From Eriocheir sinensis (taxonomy: Eukaryota > Arthropoda > Malacostraca > Decapoda > Varunidae): DNA of 64,000 bases. The stretch covers positions 372,001-436,000 of the forward strand of contig NW_026110518.1 of NCBI RefSeq assembly GCF_024679095.1. The letters run 5' to 3'. Each line of letters begins with the position of its first letter. The first letter of the stretch is position 1. This document shows, piece after piece, positions 38,157 to 50,398 of the stretch. The translations under genes and the position numbers were made by a program. The notes beneath the pieces were generated by a model. The model was not told the origin of the DNA. It ran no database searches and saw only the letters and a program-made list of their open reading frames with translations.

Positions 38157-38216
38157 TATATTGTGATGAGCTTGATGGTCGAGTCGAGTTTCCTCCAACC
38201 CCATCAAGTTCACACC
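38157..38216 (-). CDS. Candidate host-gene cassette exon (E3), 60 nt
   Basis: On the minus strand TTGCCTCTCAACAG precedes 38216 and the donor A/GTAAGG follows 38157. The exon is two bases, 19 codons and one base, phase 1-1; it can be included or skipped without changing frame. The peptide is CELDGVGGNSTRPSSSSQY. Joined to E4 or E5 the frame stays open. The small size means chance cannot be excluded. Confidence 0.5.
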
Positions 38217-38796
38217 CTGTTGAGAGGCAATTTTTTAATCAAAGTGAAAAATGGATGCAAAAGGTCACTAAAACTAGTTATTATACTTGGTGTCACAAAT
38301 TTGGACAAATAATTTAGGGAAGGACTTGGCGTCACTGATGAGGTAAATGATCTCGTGCACTCATTGGGCTATGATATATACATTGTTATAATGTGTATTA
38401 TTGTCTTGTTACTATATATTACCTATTGATAATGGAAATACATGTCAGGATTAATCATCAAATACAAGGAAAAAAGAATCATGTATAGAAATTGTGAACT
38501 TTTAAGTTCATGTAACAAACAAAGTTTATTATACACAAAAAGGTTGGATACTTCTGATGTAAAAGATTTTTGGATATAACATCACCCCCTTCCTCCATAT
38601 TGGTTCTTTAAAGCAAGGGTTGACTACAGCTCATTATTATTTGCGGCAGGTTACACGACACTTTTTTTAGTGCAAACCATCTGGAAATCAATGATCATTA
38701 TAAGGAATACTTCTCATGAGTAGCTACTAAAACTTGACAACCTAGAAGGATGCACCATCAGACTGTAAAGGAGAGATATATTATAAGACATAGCTA

Positions 38797-39052
38797 CATT
38801 GGTGGATCCAAAGGGGGGCCCAGGCCCCCCCAATGTTCCTGAGTGATACAGGAAAACTAGCTTAAAAGCGCACTGCGGCTAAAACAATGCTTTGGCACAA
38901 AGTCCAGGCCGTTATACCCATTGATTTAGGTCACTCCACCAGTTTTTCAAGACCAGGACTGCCGAGAATGGCTAATCGGTAATGCTAATGCTCCTTCCAC
39001 CCGCAAAAAGTCTGACGTCCTCCCAAAAACTCATTTCCTGGATCTGCACCCA
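38797..39052. repeat. Possible short hAT-like non-autonomous element
   Basis: The left edge CATTGGTGGATCCAAAGGGG and right edge CCTGGATCTGCACCCA (inverse TGGGTGCAGATCCAGG) resemble diverged Tip100-type termini (CAGTGGCGGATCC-like). No ORF between them. Flanks AAGACATA and AGGACATA look alike but do not abut the left end exactly. Confidence 0.35.
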
Positions 39053-39378
39053 AGGACATACCGTAACATGGTTCAATGATCATGGACAAAAAAAAAATGT
39101 TAAGACAATCAATATCCAATCATTTCAGGATACATAAATCAGCATCCATATGAAGGAATTCTACAACTTAAAAGTGATGCTGTGCAGGGCATGTGTTAAG
39201 TGACTTGCACAGTCTATTTTGTGAAGTCATAATTAGATTAATAACACAACAATCAACAAACACTAGCTGAAGTATTCATACCAAAATCAGTACATGGAGC
39301 TGGTGCACTGCAATGGGAAGCACATTCCTGCAGCTCACCAAGAGGGTTGAATGATGCCATGTATTTCAGGGGGAGTGG

Positions 39379-39464
39379 CTAAATGTCTTCACCCTTGGCC
39401 TCTTTCTTGGCCTCTCCCCCTTCAGCTGCCACATTCTCTTGGATGATATCGGACGTGTTCGGGT
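39379..39464 (-). CDS. Candidate host-gene alternative terminal exon (E2)
   Basis: The acceptor CACATCCCAACAG precedes 39464; two leading bases, 27 codons and TAG (39379-39381) follow. The peptide is acidic and lysine-rich, NTSDIIQENVAAEGGE then AKKEAKGEDI. Its phase matches the end of E1, giving an Asp codon across the junction. The sequence after the stop would be 3' UTR. No domain recognised. Confidence 0.5.
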
Positions 39465-39639
39465 CTGTTGGGATGTGGTTGTGTTAGATGTGGAATAACA
39501 TACGGCAGTGGAACATGGAAGGAAAGAGTATGTCCACACGGTAAAATACAGAGATGAGGATTGCACTGCATTAGTTGAGTGATTACAAGATGTAAATTGA
39601 AATTCTTTGGATACTGAAAGGATGTACGGGGACAACTGG

Positions 39640-40183
39640 GTGAGAAGAGAGAGATGATTTTGTTATATAGCTAGTTACACCAATGAAGACTTAGGGCATA
39701 CACATTGAGAAAGACCACAATTTTGGCTGCTAGATGGAAAAGCACTAGATGTCAAAGTGCCAGGACATTGAAGGAAGTAATAATAAGAAAAGCAATAATA
39801 ATTAATGAGTGTAAATATATTTCTGATATTTTTGTTTATCTTAATACTAGTATTGGAATTTTCAAACACTAAGAATATAATAAATAAATAGATAAATTAA
39901 TTAAAATAAATACATTAATTGTACTAATACTACCACTAACAATATTAACAGCACTGCATCTAATAGACTGAACAATAAACTGAGTCTGATATGTAACCAT
40001 AATTAAACTGTCTCTGTCTGAGTGTTATGTGAGGCTTGCTCCATGCACCATGATAGGAATGGCATAGATGCATGCAGGTTGCTGAGATGCTTACAGTCAC
40101 CAGCCACTTGTAGATATGTCACCAAAATGTGTTGGAAGCATTGGCGGCCAACTTCCATTTATTTAATTATTATTTTCTTTAAA
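39640..40183. other. AT-rich intron-like sequence, nothing recognised
   Basis: No coding or repeat signal beyond short AT-rich stretches. Confidence 0.45.
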
Positions 40184-40702
40184 CAAAGGAGACAGCTCAA
40201 GGGCAACAAAGCGTACTAGAAAAAAAAGCCCCACTACTCACCGCTGCCAAACAGACAAAAGTAGAGTCTTGATACACTCTTCTTGAAGGTCAAATTATAG
40301 GCAGGAGGAAATGCGGACAATGGAAGGCTGTTCCAGTTTATCAGCGTAAGGGATGAAAGAGTGGAGATGCTGGTTAACTTTTGCATAAGATGTTTGGCAA
40401 GATAGAACATGCAGTAATTGACTTAAATTAGAAAAGTATAAATTTAGGAGGGAATTAAATGGGCAGGCATTGGTTTAATAATAGGGTGGTGGGGGAATGG
40501 AATAGATTCCGCAATCACATAGTGGGCGCAGGGACGATAGCTTGTTTTATGAGTAGACTGGATAGCTACATGGACGAGGCTGACAGGTGGTAATGGGGAG
40601 GAATCTGGACCTGCCGTGTGTAGGCCATTCGGCCTCTTGCCGCGGGAGGAGGGGAGGCATGCAGTTAGCAAATTCAGAACAGCTGTCAGCGTGAAAATGA
40701 TT
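40184..40702 (-). repeat. LINE family A 3' fragment split by a CR1 3' fragment
   Basis: 40184-40410 matches the family A 3' UTR and C-terminus on the minus strand, and 40639-40702 resumes it (CCGCGGGAGGAGGGGAGGCA). Between them 40440-40638 is a plus-strand CR1-type tail, NRVVGEWNRFRNHIVGAG, so it entered the older family A copy. The composite ends 39 bp from the donor of candidate exon E1. Confidence 0.75.
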
Positions 40703-40741
40703 AGAATTTCCACATTATCATTATTTATATATGTCACTTAC

Positions 40742-40908
40742 CCCGGCTGGCATCCTTCCGTAATAAATGTAGCTTCACACCAGGCTGTGTCCTCTTTATC
40801 ACCACAAAGGGACATGATTTGAGGCTCCGGCTGGTAAACGTGGCGGCCGCGGCGGTGTTAGGATTTTTGAACGAGGCAGCGTTGCAATCAGAGCAGAGAA
40901 AGATATTG
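40742..40908 (-). CDS. Candidate host-gene exon (E1), 167 nt
   Basis: On the minus strand the acceptor ATCGCTATTCGCAG precedes 40908 and a consensus donor G/GTAAGTGA follows 40742. One leading base, 55 open codons and one trailing base (phase 1 end). The peptide includes NIFLCSDCNAASFKNPNT and CPFVVIKRTQPGVKLHLLRK, with a CxxC pair and one more Cys; I do not recognise the domain. The strong donor and the phase fit with E2-E5 are the main support. It would be an internal exon; the promoter lies further right or the start is missed. Confidence 0.55.
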
Positions 40909-41439
40909 CTGCGAATAGCGATATAATAAACAGTATAAGTTAGACCAAGATAATTATATTCACCCACTCTTTCCCCCTACAAACCAATGACTCAATGTCT
41001 ATATATCATCATCACTGATGGAAGTCAGCGTGCGTGCTAAAACAATGAGTTTGGAAGAAAAACATGATCACATAGTTTTTAAAGAACGGCAGTAGGGCTA
41101 CAATTCCTTGGTTCATTCCAGTATGTATACAGAAAGGTTAAACACATAAAACACATCTAACCACACATGCAGAGAAAGTAATATAATTGCGGTATAATAA
41201 TATAACGATAATAGCATTACTCATGACATGCAGTCAGGCTATATCTACCTAGTAAATATATACAGTATATATAGTTCCTACTGTTCATTTTAATATTTAT
41301 CTACCTTTATTTATTTTTTTTTTAAATGGGAAATAACCAGACTGAAGAAAAAAAGTAGCAACATTTGCTGCTTGATCCCATGTAGCAACACTGCTGATTG
41401 GTTCTAGGGGTTGGGGTGGGTCTTTAAGGGGGGGAGGCG
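40909..41439. other. No gene recognised
   Basis: AT-rich sequence with no splice-supported frame. Confidence 0.4.
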
Positions 41440-42345
41440 CCTGAATGTAAACAAAGCTGCTCCTGCGCCATCTATTGCAACCGACATACACCAACACCCG
41501 CCCACGGTCTCCCATAGAGGCCCCCTCTCCTGTTCTATAGTCTCCTTGGTTGCGACCGCCCACCCGGCAGTGACCGCTTGACCCTAGCCATCGCATGGCC
41601 CTATCCAGCATATGACCAGCCGATTGATTCAGTGGGGCCACACTGAGCCGCCCGTCTTACCCCAACCCTCCCACCAAAGGAGCGTGTTGCCCACCGAGTG
41701 GAACTACACTCTGCCCCGCGTTGGACCCAACTCCCAGATGAGAGGGCACGGGGAGTTTGCGGGACGCCACGCACGGCAAACACGTGGGGAAACAATAGCA
41801 CTGCCCTAGGTGGTGAAAGGGCGGGCGCAGGTAACATCACCAGTAAGCCTCCTGTACCGGTGATGACGGGTAAGTACTTGGTCCACGAGGCCAGCGGACA
41901 TCGAGCCCTATCAAGGTAGGCAAGCCACCATTGTAGGTGGTGCCGCCGACCTCCGTTCAAGCCCCGTCACCACGACAAGGTAACTCCCCTTCGACGGGGT
42001 CAAAGATGTCGAGGTCCATGATGGATTGGCCATTTACGGTCCTGGGTGTCACGTATTTGTCAAAGCTAGCAGTATCTCAACAGTGGGTTCCCGAAGGCAA
42101 GGAATTTGCCTCGCTCTTTGTCTCCGGTCCCTAGGACTGGTACCGCCAGACGTAGAGGGCGAGGCAGAGGGGGCAGAGCGCCCCCTAGGGGGTAGGGTCT
42201 TCCCAGAAGCACCACCAGGAGCCGTGAAAGTCTCCAAGATGGCGATGAACGAGGACCGTGTGAGAGTTTTCAGGGACAGGCGGACGGACGTCAGGGAGAG
42301 AGGCAGGCCGGGGCGCATATTCACGAGAAGTCGCACACGTTTTCA
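41440..42345 (-). pseudogene. Jockey-like LINE ORF1 start, second copy
   Basis: On the minus strand AILETFTAPGGASGKTLPPR (about 42245-42190) and NGQSIMDLDIFDPVEGELP (about 42045-41990) correspond to ATLEPFTAPGGASVKSLP and VDGCSINDLDIFK of 33512-34770. The conserved protein between diverged DNA supports a real ORF1. The zinc knuckles are missing and the frame is broken. Confidence 0.6.
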
Positions 42346-42435
42346 GCCCCGCGCCGCCCTCCTCTCTGATTCGCCGGCTGGCTCTCAAGCTCCGCCCCCC
42401 TCCTCTGCACCTCTGCCTCGCCTGTCAGTGTTACA

Positions 42436-42437
<2 letters not shown>

Positions 42438-42517
<80 letters not shown>
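42438..42517. repeat. (TC)n microsatellite
   Basis: 80 bp of TC units directly left of the outer gypsy LTR. Confidence 0.97.
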
Positions 42518-42519
<2 letters not shown>

Positions 42520-42520
<1 letters not shown>

Positions 42521-43569
42521 GTTACGTCACCAGTATCGTAACACTGGTGTGATCATGGGTCTCGGGAAAAGTACAAAAAAAATAAAAAGACAAAACAAAA
42601 AATGGGTAGGTTAGGCCTCAAAACAACAGGTTATTTTCCCCTGAACCGAACAACAAAATAAAAGGAAAATTAATAATTTAAAACAAAGGAAACAGTGAAC
42701 GGAAACGCCAAAATGAACTAGAGATAAGATATATTTACAAGAAGTTAATATTTACATTAATTACAAAAAAAAGGAAAACCCAAGATTACCTTAGGAACAC
42801 ACTCCTTTAAAAAAAAAAAAACATGAAACAAATAACAAACACAAAACACTACTGAAAAACACTTGAACGAGGGAGGCAGCACGTAACACGGCACAAGCGT
42901 GATAAACACGCAAACAGTGACGGCACACGAAAGCACACACAAAAACCTACCTTACACCAGTAACGACCCTCTCTCTCCCGTAAAAAAAAACACACGCTTA
43001 CAGGCATGGAAAACCTGCAGAAGGCGCTGCTGGGACACAAAAGGGGGAGAGAGGAGCCGGCCTCCCTTCAAACTCGACGGTTGCACGGGAAAACAAGGGA
43101 AGAGCAAGTGACCTAGGGTCACTCGCTTATAATGGGGTGGCTGCTGCCTCGGCGCCCCGCGAGCGGACTGCCAGACGTCGCGGGCGGTGCGGGGCAACAA
43201 ACCCCACGACAACAACAAAATACATTGTTTATATACAATACATAAATATTTAATCCTAAACATAAAAAGGAAACATACATAATATCATACAATACATTGA
43301 AACGGGCCGGAGAGACATAAATGAAAAGCACAGCCCGCTACAAGCCCCAGCGCGGGAAGGTGAGGCCAGGACAGGGAGCGGGTGGTGGGAATATTCCGCT
43401 CCCCCAACCAGAAATATCCAGTTAATGCTGGGTCGGTGTGGGTGGACATACCACCGAATCCGGAAAATACCGGCCCAAACAAAGGTGTCACATAGGCGAG
43501 CCACGTGGTGACTGCCCGTGTCTGTGGAAAATAATAAAACAAGGCGGCGGGTGAAGCCCAGCCGTAACA
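42520..43569 (-). repeat. Outer gypsy LTR, uninterrupted copy
   Basis: About 1050 bp from TGTTACGTCACCAG to CAGCCGTAACA. Internal blocks (GACCTAGGGTCACTCGCTTA, CGCGGGAAGGTGAGGCCAGG) are the intact versions of the two sites occupied in the other LTR. A purine-rich tract on the minus strand (GGTGGTGGGGAC) adjoins its right edge, as a polypurine tract should. Confidence 0.85.
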
Positions 43570-43599
43570 GTCCCCACCACCAAGAGCAGACACGGGGTG

Positions 43600-43975
43600 T
43601 CACAGCGGCCCGCCGTGTGCTGTGACGGGAAACAACAAAATATATAATAAGTCACACAAAAATCTCTCAAAATAAACTGGAAAACAAAGTAACTAAAGTT
43701 AAAAAAAAATCATGACACAAAAATATGGTTATAATCCCTCTCAAAACTGAACACACAATAACAGACAAATAATTCAACCCCCCAAAATAATAAATCTTCA
43801 AAAATGAGTCACAAAGCAAATAAATCAGAGACAAGTAAAAATAATGAAAATAACACAAATAATCACACAAATATAAATATAAATAAATTTGAAAACTAAC
43901 TCTAACCTACCCTATCAACAAAGGTGTCAATCCTGAGAAGTAAGGTAGGCGCCCTTCGCTGTCAAACTAACTTAA
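43600..43975. other. AT-rich interior of the outer gypsy, pol missing
   Basis: No RT catalytic box, RNase H or integrase is seen where they are expected. Confidence 0.5.
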
Positions 43976-43977
43976 AC

Positions 43978-44290
43978 AAAATGCAGGGGTGGACCAGGCC
44001 CTCTGCCTTGAACACAACTCGAGCGGACACCACCACTTGTGCCTCTCACGCTGATGCCTGTCCGGAGTAAGGACTCGACTTCCTTCCTCACGGCCAGCAC
44101 ATGACGGGGATGGAGCCTGAGTATCGCCTGGCACAATGGCGGGGCGTCTCTGGCGTCCATATCAGGGGAGATGGGGTCCCTGTGGTCTTTCCGGCCTCGA
44201 AAGAGAACCGGTGCCAACAAAAGGGCCTGGTAAGCACGCCGGTCGGCCAGGGGCCTCCCGACGCGGTCCACCCTAGGGGTTGAAACGACG
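43978..44290 (-). pseudogene. Outer gypsy RT, N-terminal start only
   Basis: Minus-strand frame 44271-43972: HPRHVLAVRKEVESLLRTGI, then a short degraded piece before a stop. It resembles the RT entry (EVxxLLxxGII, then SPW-SP). The catalytic part is gone. Confidence 0.55.
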
Positions 44291-44447
44291 CGGTGAGCCA
44301 GCCGCGCCTCCCCTGAGGTAAACAGACCTACATTTACCTCCTCCTATACCCCGACAGAACTCTGGCCAGCGAGACTGCCTGGGGCCTGAGGGTCTTCTGG
44401 AGGCGGCACTCCCACATGCTCCTCCAGGAAACTGACACGGCTCCCCG

Positions 44448-45790
44448 TTAGCTTGCGACGCCCTTCTGGGGTCGCCAAAACACAGGTGGTGCCCGAACCG
44501 CACTCTGAAAAACTGAGTGGTCCTTGATACTTAAATGAAAATGGATGACTAGTGACACATGAAACTTGGGCTTTGCCTCCCACCTCAACAGATTGACAAA
44601 TAACAGGTTCCTCGGGAATATTAAACACAAAAATGTGCTCGTAAGCACAGGAGCTACTCTCCGAGGGTAAATCACAGAGGGAAAATGAAAATTGGGGCGG
44701 TAAATTATACAAGGAAAATTACTGGTGTGGGTGCGCTCGGCGGCGCCCCGACTCAGGTAAAATGAGGATACAGTCACAGTAGCCAAGACACGTCCAAACT
44801 CAACAAAACCTGATGTCCCGCCCGCCTGAGCGCGGTGCATGAGCTCAAACACAAAAGAAGAATCAGGGACTGGCGCAGAATGCACGCCAGCCTGCCGACT
44901 CTTGTCCTGAACGGCAAGCTGCGTGTCAGGGCGGGAAGCGAGCAGCAACCGCCTCCTCAAAGGGGCCTCACTCTTGAGGGGCCCGTCGTCACTCTGCTGC
45001 ACGTCCTCCTGCCCCTGGAGGTACATCATTGTCTCGTCCTCCCTCTGGACGTCGACCAAGGCCGTCCTCCCCACAGGTGCGCTACTGCTGGTAAACTGAG
45101 GGATGCTAGAACAAACAGTGGGGGTAAAAATGCCGGAGATGTTTAAGTCTCCCTGGCAAAAATGGTCTGGCTCGGGCGTCTCTGTTTCCTCTGCGTCTCG
45201 CCTCTCCGCAGCGGCGAAGGCCGTAACGGCAGAGCGGGGAGGAACCTTCGACGTTGTTGCCCCCAGGTCAGGCGTTGTCGGCGGGGCCTCCGGCATCTCG
45301 CACGACACAGAAGCGGGGGACTCGATTTCCACCCGACTTCCCGCCAAATCGTTCCCCAAAACAAAATCAGCCTCCCGGACAGAAAGGTGCTTAACAGCAG
45401 CCACGGTTGCCAAGCCAGTGAAACAGTTAGAGTCCTGGTAAATGTCCACGAGGGGACATGACTCTTCTACACCAAACATGCCCTTTAAGGCAACAAAATT
45501 ACCCGTTTCTCGGCCGATCGCCACATCAGCCTTCACGAGCGAAAAGAGACCACCCGTGTCTCTCAAAACAGTGACGGGAACAGTCTCGCCGTCGTGCGTT
45601 ATGGAGCCCCTAGATTAAAAATGGCTTGTAGGAACCCTCCACAGGTTCCTTGCCTTCAAACAAAACAGCCTCCCTAGGCAAAACACTAGGGGTCTCAGAC
45701 AAATGCTTACCCTTCTGAGAAAAGCGGTCTGACTTCTCGCCAGCCGATCTGGACTTAAACTGGTAAGGGTGTGGTGTCTTATTACAAAAA
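44448..45790 (-). pseudogene. Outer gypsy protease and gag-pol linker
   Basis: The frame from 45566 reads RDTGGLFSLVKADVAIGRET, with D-T-G as the retropepsin loop, and later READFVLGNDLAGSRV, the second conserved block of the same protease type. A long low-complexity linker follows. Right of 45600 is the end of gag (KSDRFSQKGKHLSETPSVLP). It retains a 372-codon open frame, so decay of this part is moderate. Confidence 0.7.
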
Positions 45791-46138
45791 AAAAGTAAAG
45801 CCCAAGATTACCTTAGGAACAAACTCCTTTAAAAAAAAAACATGAAACAAATAACAAACACAAAACACTACTGAAAAACACTTGAACGAGGGAGGCAGCA
45901 CGTAACACGGCACAAGCGTGATAAACACGCAAACAGTGACGGCACACGAAAGCACACACAAAAACCTACCTTACAATAGTAACGACCCTCTCTCTCCCGT
46001 AAGAGAAAACACACGCTTACAGGCGTGGAAAACCTGCAGAAGGCGCTGATGGGACACAAAGGGGAAAGAGAGGAGCCGGCCTCCCTTCAAACTCGACGGT
46101 TGCACGGGAAAACAAGGGAAGAGCGAGTGACCTAGGGT
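45781..46138 (-). repeat. Outer gypsy right LTR, piece 1
   Basis: Matches 42759-43140 with small indels. The first 240 bp of the LTR are absent. It ends in GACCTAGGGT, where the young gypsy element begins. Confidence 0.9.
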
Positions 46139-46550
46139 TGTTGGTGGTAGCGAGTGTTCTAAGTGCTAGTCGGTTCACGGATAATGAAACTCAGAATCCG
46201 TTAGGGTTGCTTTATTGCACAAAAATACAACAAGTCATTGAGACAAACACAACACAAAAAAAAGGTGTTTGTGTGGGAATGCGTTTGTGTGAATGTTGTT
46301 TGTGTAGGTTAACATTTAAGTGTTGGTGTATGTGTATAACAATGTGTAACGGTGGACAACAAGAGAACGTGGACGGACAGTCAAAGGTAAACGAATACAA
46401 GGAAAGTTAACGATGAAGACGCGACAAGACAGACACAGTGACGATGGACATTACATGAAAACACTGAGAATCTTAGTCTCTCTTTGCAGCACCCCATTTT
46501 CTTGTGTCACTGAGGGGAAGGAACACGCGATTCGAGCGGTGACTGCTACA
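46139..46550 (-). repeat. Young gypsy 3' LTR
   Basis: Starts TGTTGGTGGTAGCG on the plus strand and ends GACTGCTACA. The adjoining GATATTCCCCCCCAGTG gives the minus-strand polypurine tract. Confidence 0.96.
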
Positions 46551-46570
46551 GATATTCCCCCCCAGTGACT

Positions 46571-49500
46571 TCATAGAAGGAACGATATCTTCCTGGTGCG
46601 GAGTGGTGCAGATGGTGTTGTTTCGGCGACGGAGAGATGGGGCGCCTGGTCTGGGGCCAGTAGGTAAGCCGGCTTGACCCTGTCTACGGAGACCGCGTCC
46701 TGAGAACCCAGTCTGTCTATCGTGACAGTCTTTCTGGTCCGTCTCAGGACGCGGTAGGGTCCTTGGTAGGGCTGCTGCAAGGGCCGCCGAACGGCATCCA
46801 CGCGCACGAAGACGTGGGTGCAGGTGTCGAGGTCCTGGTTGACGAAGGTCTTCTTCGGGGAAGAGCGAGGCTGCACCGGCTGGAGGCTCCTCATGGCACC
46901 TTTGAGGCGGGCGGCGAAGTCCTGGACGCCGCAGGGGGCGGTGTCAGGTGTGGGCGCCAGAAGTTCGCCTGGGAGCCGGAGGTTGGTGCCGTACACTAGT
47001 TCAGCCGAGGAGTGGTGCAGGTCTTCCTTCAGGGAGGACCTGATGCCGAGGAGGACCAAGGGAAGAGCCAGGGACCAGTTGTCGCGTTGGGTGGATGCCA
47101 TGAGGGAGGATTTCAGCTGCCGATGGAAGCGCTCGACCATGCCGTTAGCCTGCGGGTGGTAACTTGACGTTCTGTAGCGGCGGATGCCAAGGAGGGTCAT
47201 GACTTTGTTCCAAACTTTAGCCTCGAACTGGCCGCCGCGGTCGGAGGTGAGGCTGAGAGGACGCCGAACCTGGAGACCCAAGTAGCAATGAAGGCGTGGG
47301 CGACGGCGTCCGTAGTGATGTCAGCGATGGGGGCGGCCTCAGGCCAGCGTGTGAAACGATCCACGCAGGTGAGGATGTAGCGGTGGCCTGCGGAGGGCGG
47401 CAGGGGACCAACAAGGTCGATGTGGACATGGTCGAACCTCTCCGTGACGGGCGTGAAGGTGCCGGGTGGAGAGTGTGTGTGTCGCGTCACCTTGGAGGCT
47501 TGGCAGTCAGTGCAGGTTTTGGTCCATAGTCTGACGTCTTTGTTAATTCCTCCCAAATGAAGCGGGACGTCATCAAGCGCTGCGAGGCTCGAATGTCAGG
47601 ATGAGAGAGGTCGTGAAGCTGACGGAAGGCCTGGTAGCGGTGTCGCTGTGGCAGGTAGGGACGGATGGTGGCCGTAGAGACGTCAGCGTAGAGAGTGACC
47701 TTGGTGCCTGGGAGTGTGATTTTCTTCACTTTAAGCGCCGGGTTGTTCAGAAGCCTCTCCAGCTCTGCGTCGCCGGACTGATCGGCGGCTATGGCGGCGT
47801 AATCAAGTGAAGAGGACGTCACAGCGGTAATGTTGCGGAGAGGGCGTCAGCTGGAGCGTTGTCTGCACCTTTGATATACCGGATGTCAGTGGTGAACTGC
47901 GAGATGTAGTCCATGTGGCGGAGTTGACGTGGTGTATAAGAGTCTTTGTTCCTCAGGAAAGTTGTAGTGAGGGCTTGTGGTCGGTGAACACGTGGAAACG
48001 CCGGCCTTCAATGAAGTAGCGGAAACGTTTGACAGCCTTGAAGATGGCGAGAAGTTCCCGGTCGTAAGCGCTGTACTTGGCTTCAGACTTGGAGAGCTTA
48101 CGGGAGAAGAAGGCGATCGGCTTCCAGGCGTTGTCGACGAACTGTTGAAGGACAGCACCAGTCCCAGTGTCGGAGGCGTCTGTTGCAATCGAGATCTCCG
48201 CGTCATGGGCAGGAAGGACAACATGACTGTGTCGCTGAGAGCCTTCTTAGCAGCGAGAAAGGCGGCGTCAGCGTTCGGAGTCCAGGCGAGAGTGACAGAC
48301 TGGCCACGCTTGCAGGGCTTCACCATGGCGTAGAGGGCTGGAGCATGAGAGAGCAGTGTGGGACGAAGCGGTTGTAGAAGTTAACCATACCCAGGAATTC
48401 CTTGAGTTGGCGCTGGGTGGACGGCTTCGGGAACTGCTGGATGGCTTCAGTCCTTGAGTTGAGTGGAGCGATGCCCTCTGGAGTAACAGTGTGGCCAAGG
48501 AAGGTGAGGGTAACACCGAACTCAGACTTGTCCACGTTGATCTGTACTCCGTAGTCTTGCAAGCAGGTGAGGACTTGGTGAAGGTGCTGTTTGTGGAGGC
48601 TTCATCCGGGCTAGCGATGAGTAGATCGTCTATGTAGGCGAAGCAGAAGGGTAAGCCGCGGAGAACTTCGTCGATGAAGCGTTGAAAGGTCTGGGCCGCA
48701 TTCATGAGTCCAAACGGCATCCTGACGTATTCAAAGAGACCGAAGGGCGTGATGACGGCAGTCTTCGGTATGTCGTCAGGATGGACTGGAATCTGGTGAA
48801 AGGCCTTGACGAGGTCCACACGTGAAAAGATGGTGGAACCAGCAAGTTGAGACGAGAATTCCTGGATGTTTGGCACCGGGTATCTGTCCATCTTAGTGCG
48901 CGAGTTAAGGGCTCGGTAGTCTCCACAGGGACGTATGTCGCCGTTCTTCTTGGGGACGACGTGGAGGGCTGATGACCAGTTGCTGCTACTGGGCCGTACA
49001 ATACCTTGACGCAACAGGGACTCGAACTCGGCCTTGGCTTAACGGTAGCGTTCAGGAGCTAAGCGACGGACCTTGGCGTGTACTGGAGGTCCTGTAGTCT
49101 CTATGTGATGCGTAACGTGGTGCTTGACGGGCAGGCTGGCTGAATAGGGCTGTGTCAGCGTGGGAAAGGACTTGAGCAGGGCGGCGAACTGGTGGTCCTT
49201 GTGAACGACGGCAAGTTGCGAGCTGTCACCTGGTGCTGGTTGAGCATTGGAGAAGATGGAAGTGAGCGGGTCAACCAACCTCCGTCCTTTGACGTCGACT
49301 AAGAGGTTGAAGTGCCTTAGGAAGTCAGCTCCGAGGATTGCCTGCGAGACGTTCCCGACGTAGAAGGTCCATTCGAAGCAACGTCGTAGGTAAAGGTCCA
49401 CTTGCATGGTGTGTCGCGAGTAGACAGGTATTTTGGTACCGTTGGCGGCGTACAGGTGCAAGAGTGGAGGTAGAGTTCGCTGACTGGCGGTTGCTGGGAT

Positions 49501-49663
49501 TATACTGACATCAGCGCCGGTGTCAATCAGGAACTTTGTGTTGGAACGGCAATCATGAAGGTGGAGCAGCGCTGAGGGTTGATGACGAGCGCTATGCTGC
49601 ACTAGTGCTCGTCCTGGAGTTTGACGCCTTGTAAGTGCACGGGGTGGTACACCTCGTAGCTTT
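46571..49663 (-). pseudogene. Young gypsy pol: protease, RT, RNase H, integrase
   Basis: Protease: TKFLIDTGADVSII and ILGADFLRHF (about 49540-49310). After an in-frame TAA (49039-49041) RT follows: [36 protein letters not shown], then [13 protein letters not shown] with Y-I-D-D (about 48640). After a frameshift: [13 protein letters not shown] and [10 protein letters not shown]. RNase H shows ELLAIFKAVKRFRYFIEGRR and TDHKPS (about 48075-47965). Integrase has LHDLSHPD and CTDC, then the acidic residues in [21 protein letters not shown] and NGMVERFHRQL, and GPYRVLRR. The full set of domains is present, but a stop and at least four frame changes interrupt it. Confidence 0.93.
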
Positions 49664-50398
49664 CTCGCCGAAGTTTTTGTGGTACCAGCAGAGTCCTGGG
49701 CTTTTCGAACGGGAGCGGCGCCGACGTCGGTGAGGAGTGGGGGAGCGAGAGCGGCGGCGATCGAGCCGCTCCTCAAGAGAGGTGACTTTCGTCGCGAGCA
49801 GGGAGACTTGCTTGACGAGTTCGTCAAATTGAGTGGTCCTTTCGGAGACGACGGAAGACACTGAGGAAGTTACCGGTCCAGGTAGAGTTGCCATGAATTC
49901 GTCTGCTAACTTGGCAATGGCGTCGGGCTTCAGGTCGTCCTTAACGCTGAAGAGGCTGCGCTGGACAGCAGGGGGCAGACGTTGGTAAAACAGCTGTTTG
50001 AACAAGTCTGGGTCGAAAGACTGGTACTTTTCGCCGAGCAGCTGCTTCATGCGGCGTAGGAGGTCCGTCGGTTTCTCATTACCCAACTCTTCTTTGGAGA
50101 GGAGTTCACGGAGGCGGGTGGCGACAGAAGACTGAAGGCGTTGGAGTAGGGCAGTCTTCAGGTCTTCATAGGCATGATCAGAGTTGTAGGCTGAGGCGAT
50201 GACGTCAGAGACTTGTGGAAGGACGTCGGCGGGCAGGAGGCTAACAGCGTGAGTGTACTGAGTAATGCTGTTAGTAATTTTGGCGGTCTTGAATCCGCAC
50301 TCCAAAATCGAGAACCATATGGACGGGTCGTGTGAGCAGAAGGGCGGCGCTTTGAAGGACACCGCCGCCGCAGCGGAAGAGTTGTCGTCGTCAGACAT
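49592..50398 (-). CDS. Young gypsy gag
   Basis: ATG at 50398 opens MSDDDNSSAAAAVSFKAPPF. WFSILECGFKTAKITNSITQ and VSLLPADVLPQVSDVI are the capsid N-terminal region usual for this group. An Arg/Ser-rich stretch (RRRSRSPTPHRRRRRSRS) precedes LCWYHKNFGEKATRCTTPC, the C-x2-H ... C-x3-C motif before the protease. The frame is open for 268 codons and overlaps the protease frame, which lies in the +1 frame, so a frameshift or separate start may connect them. It assembles the particle in related elements. Confidence 0.88.
   Translation of the reverse strand: MSDDDNSSAAAAVSFKAPPFCSHDPSIWFSILECGFKTAKITNSITQYTHAVSLLPADVLPQVSDVIASAYNSDHAYEDLKTALLQRLQSSVATRLRELLSKEELGNEKPTDLLRRMKQLLGEKYQSFDPDLFKQLFYQRLPPAVQRSLFSVKDDLKPDAIAKLADEFMATLPGPVTSSVSSVVSERTTQFDELVKQVSLLATKVTSLEERLDRRRSRSPTPHRRRRRSRSKSPGLCWYHKNFGEKATRCTTPCTYKASNSRTSTSAA

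Noticed and set aside
42438..42541. 171-codon plus frame ending in Ser-Leu repeats
   Set aside because: It is antisense to LINE ORF1 and runs through a TC microsatellite.
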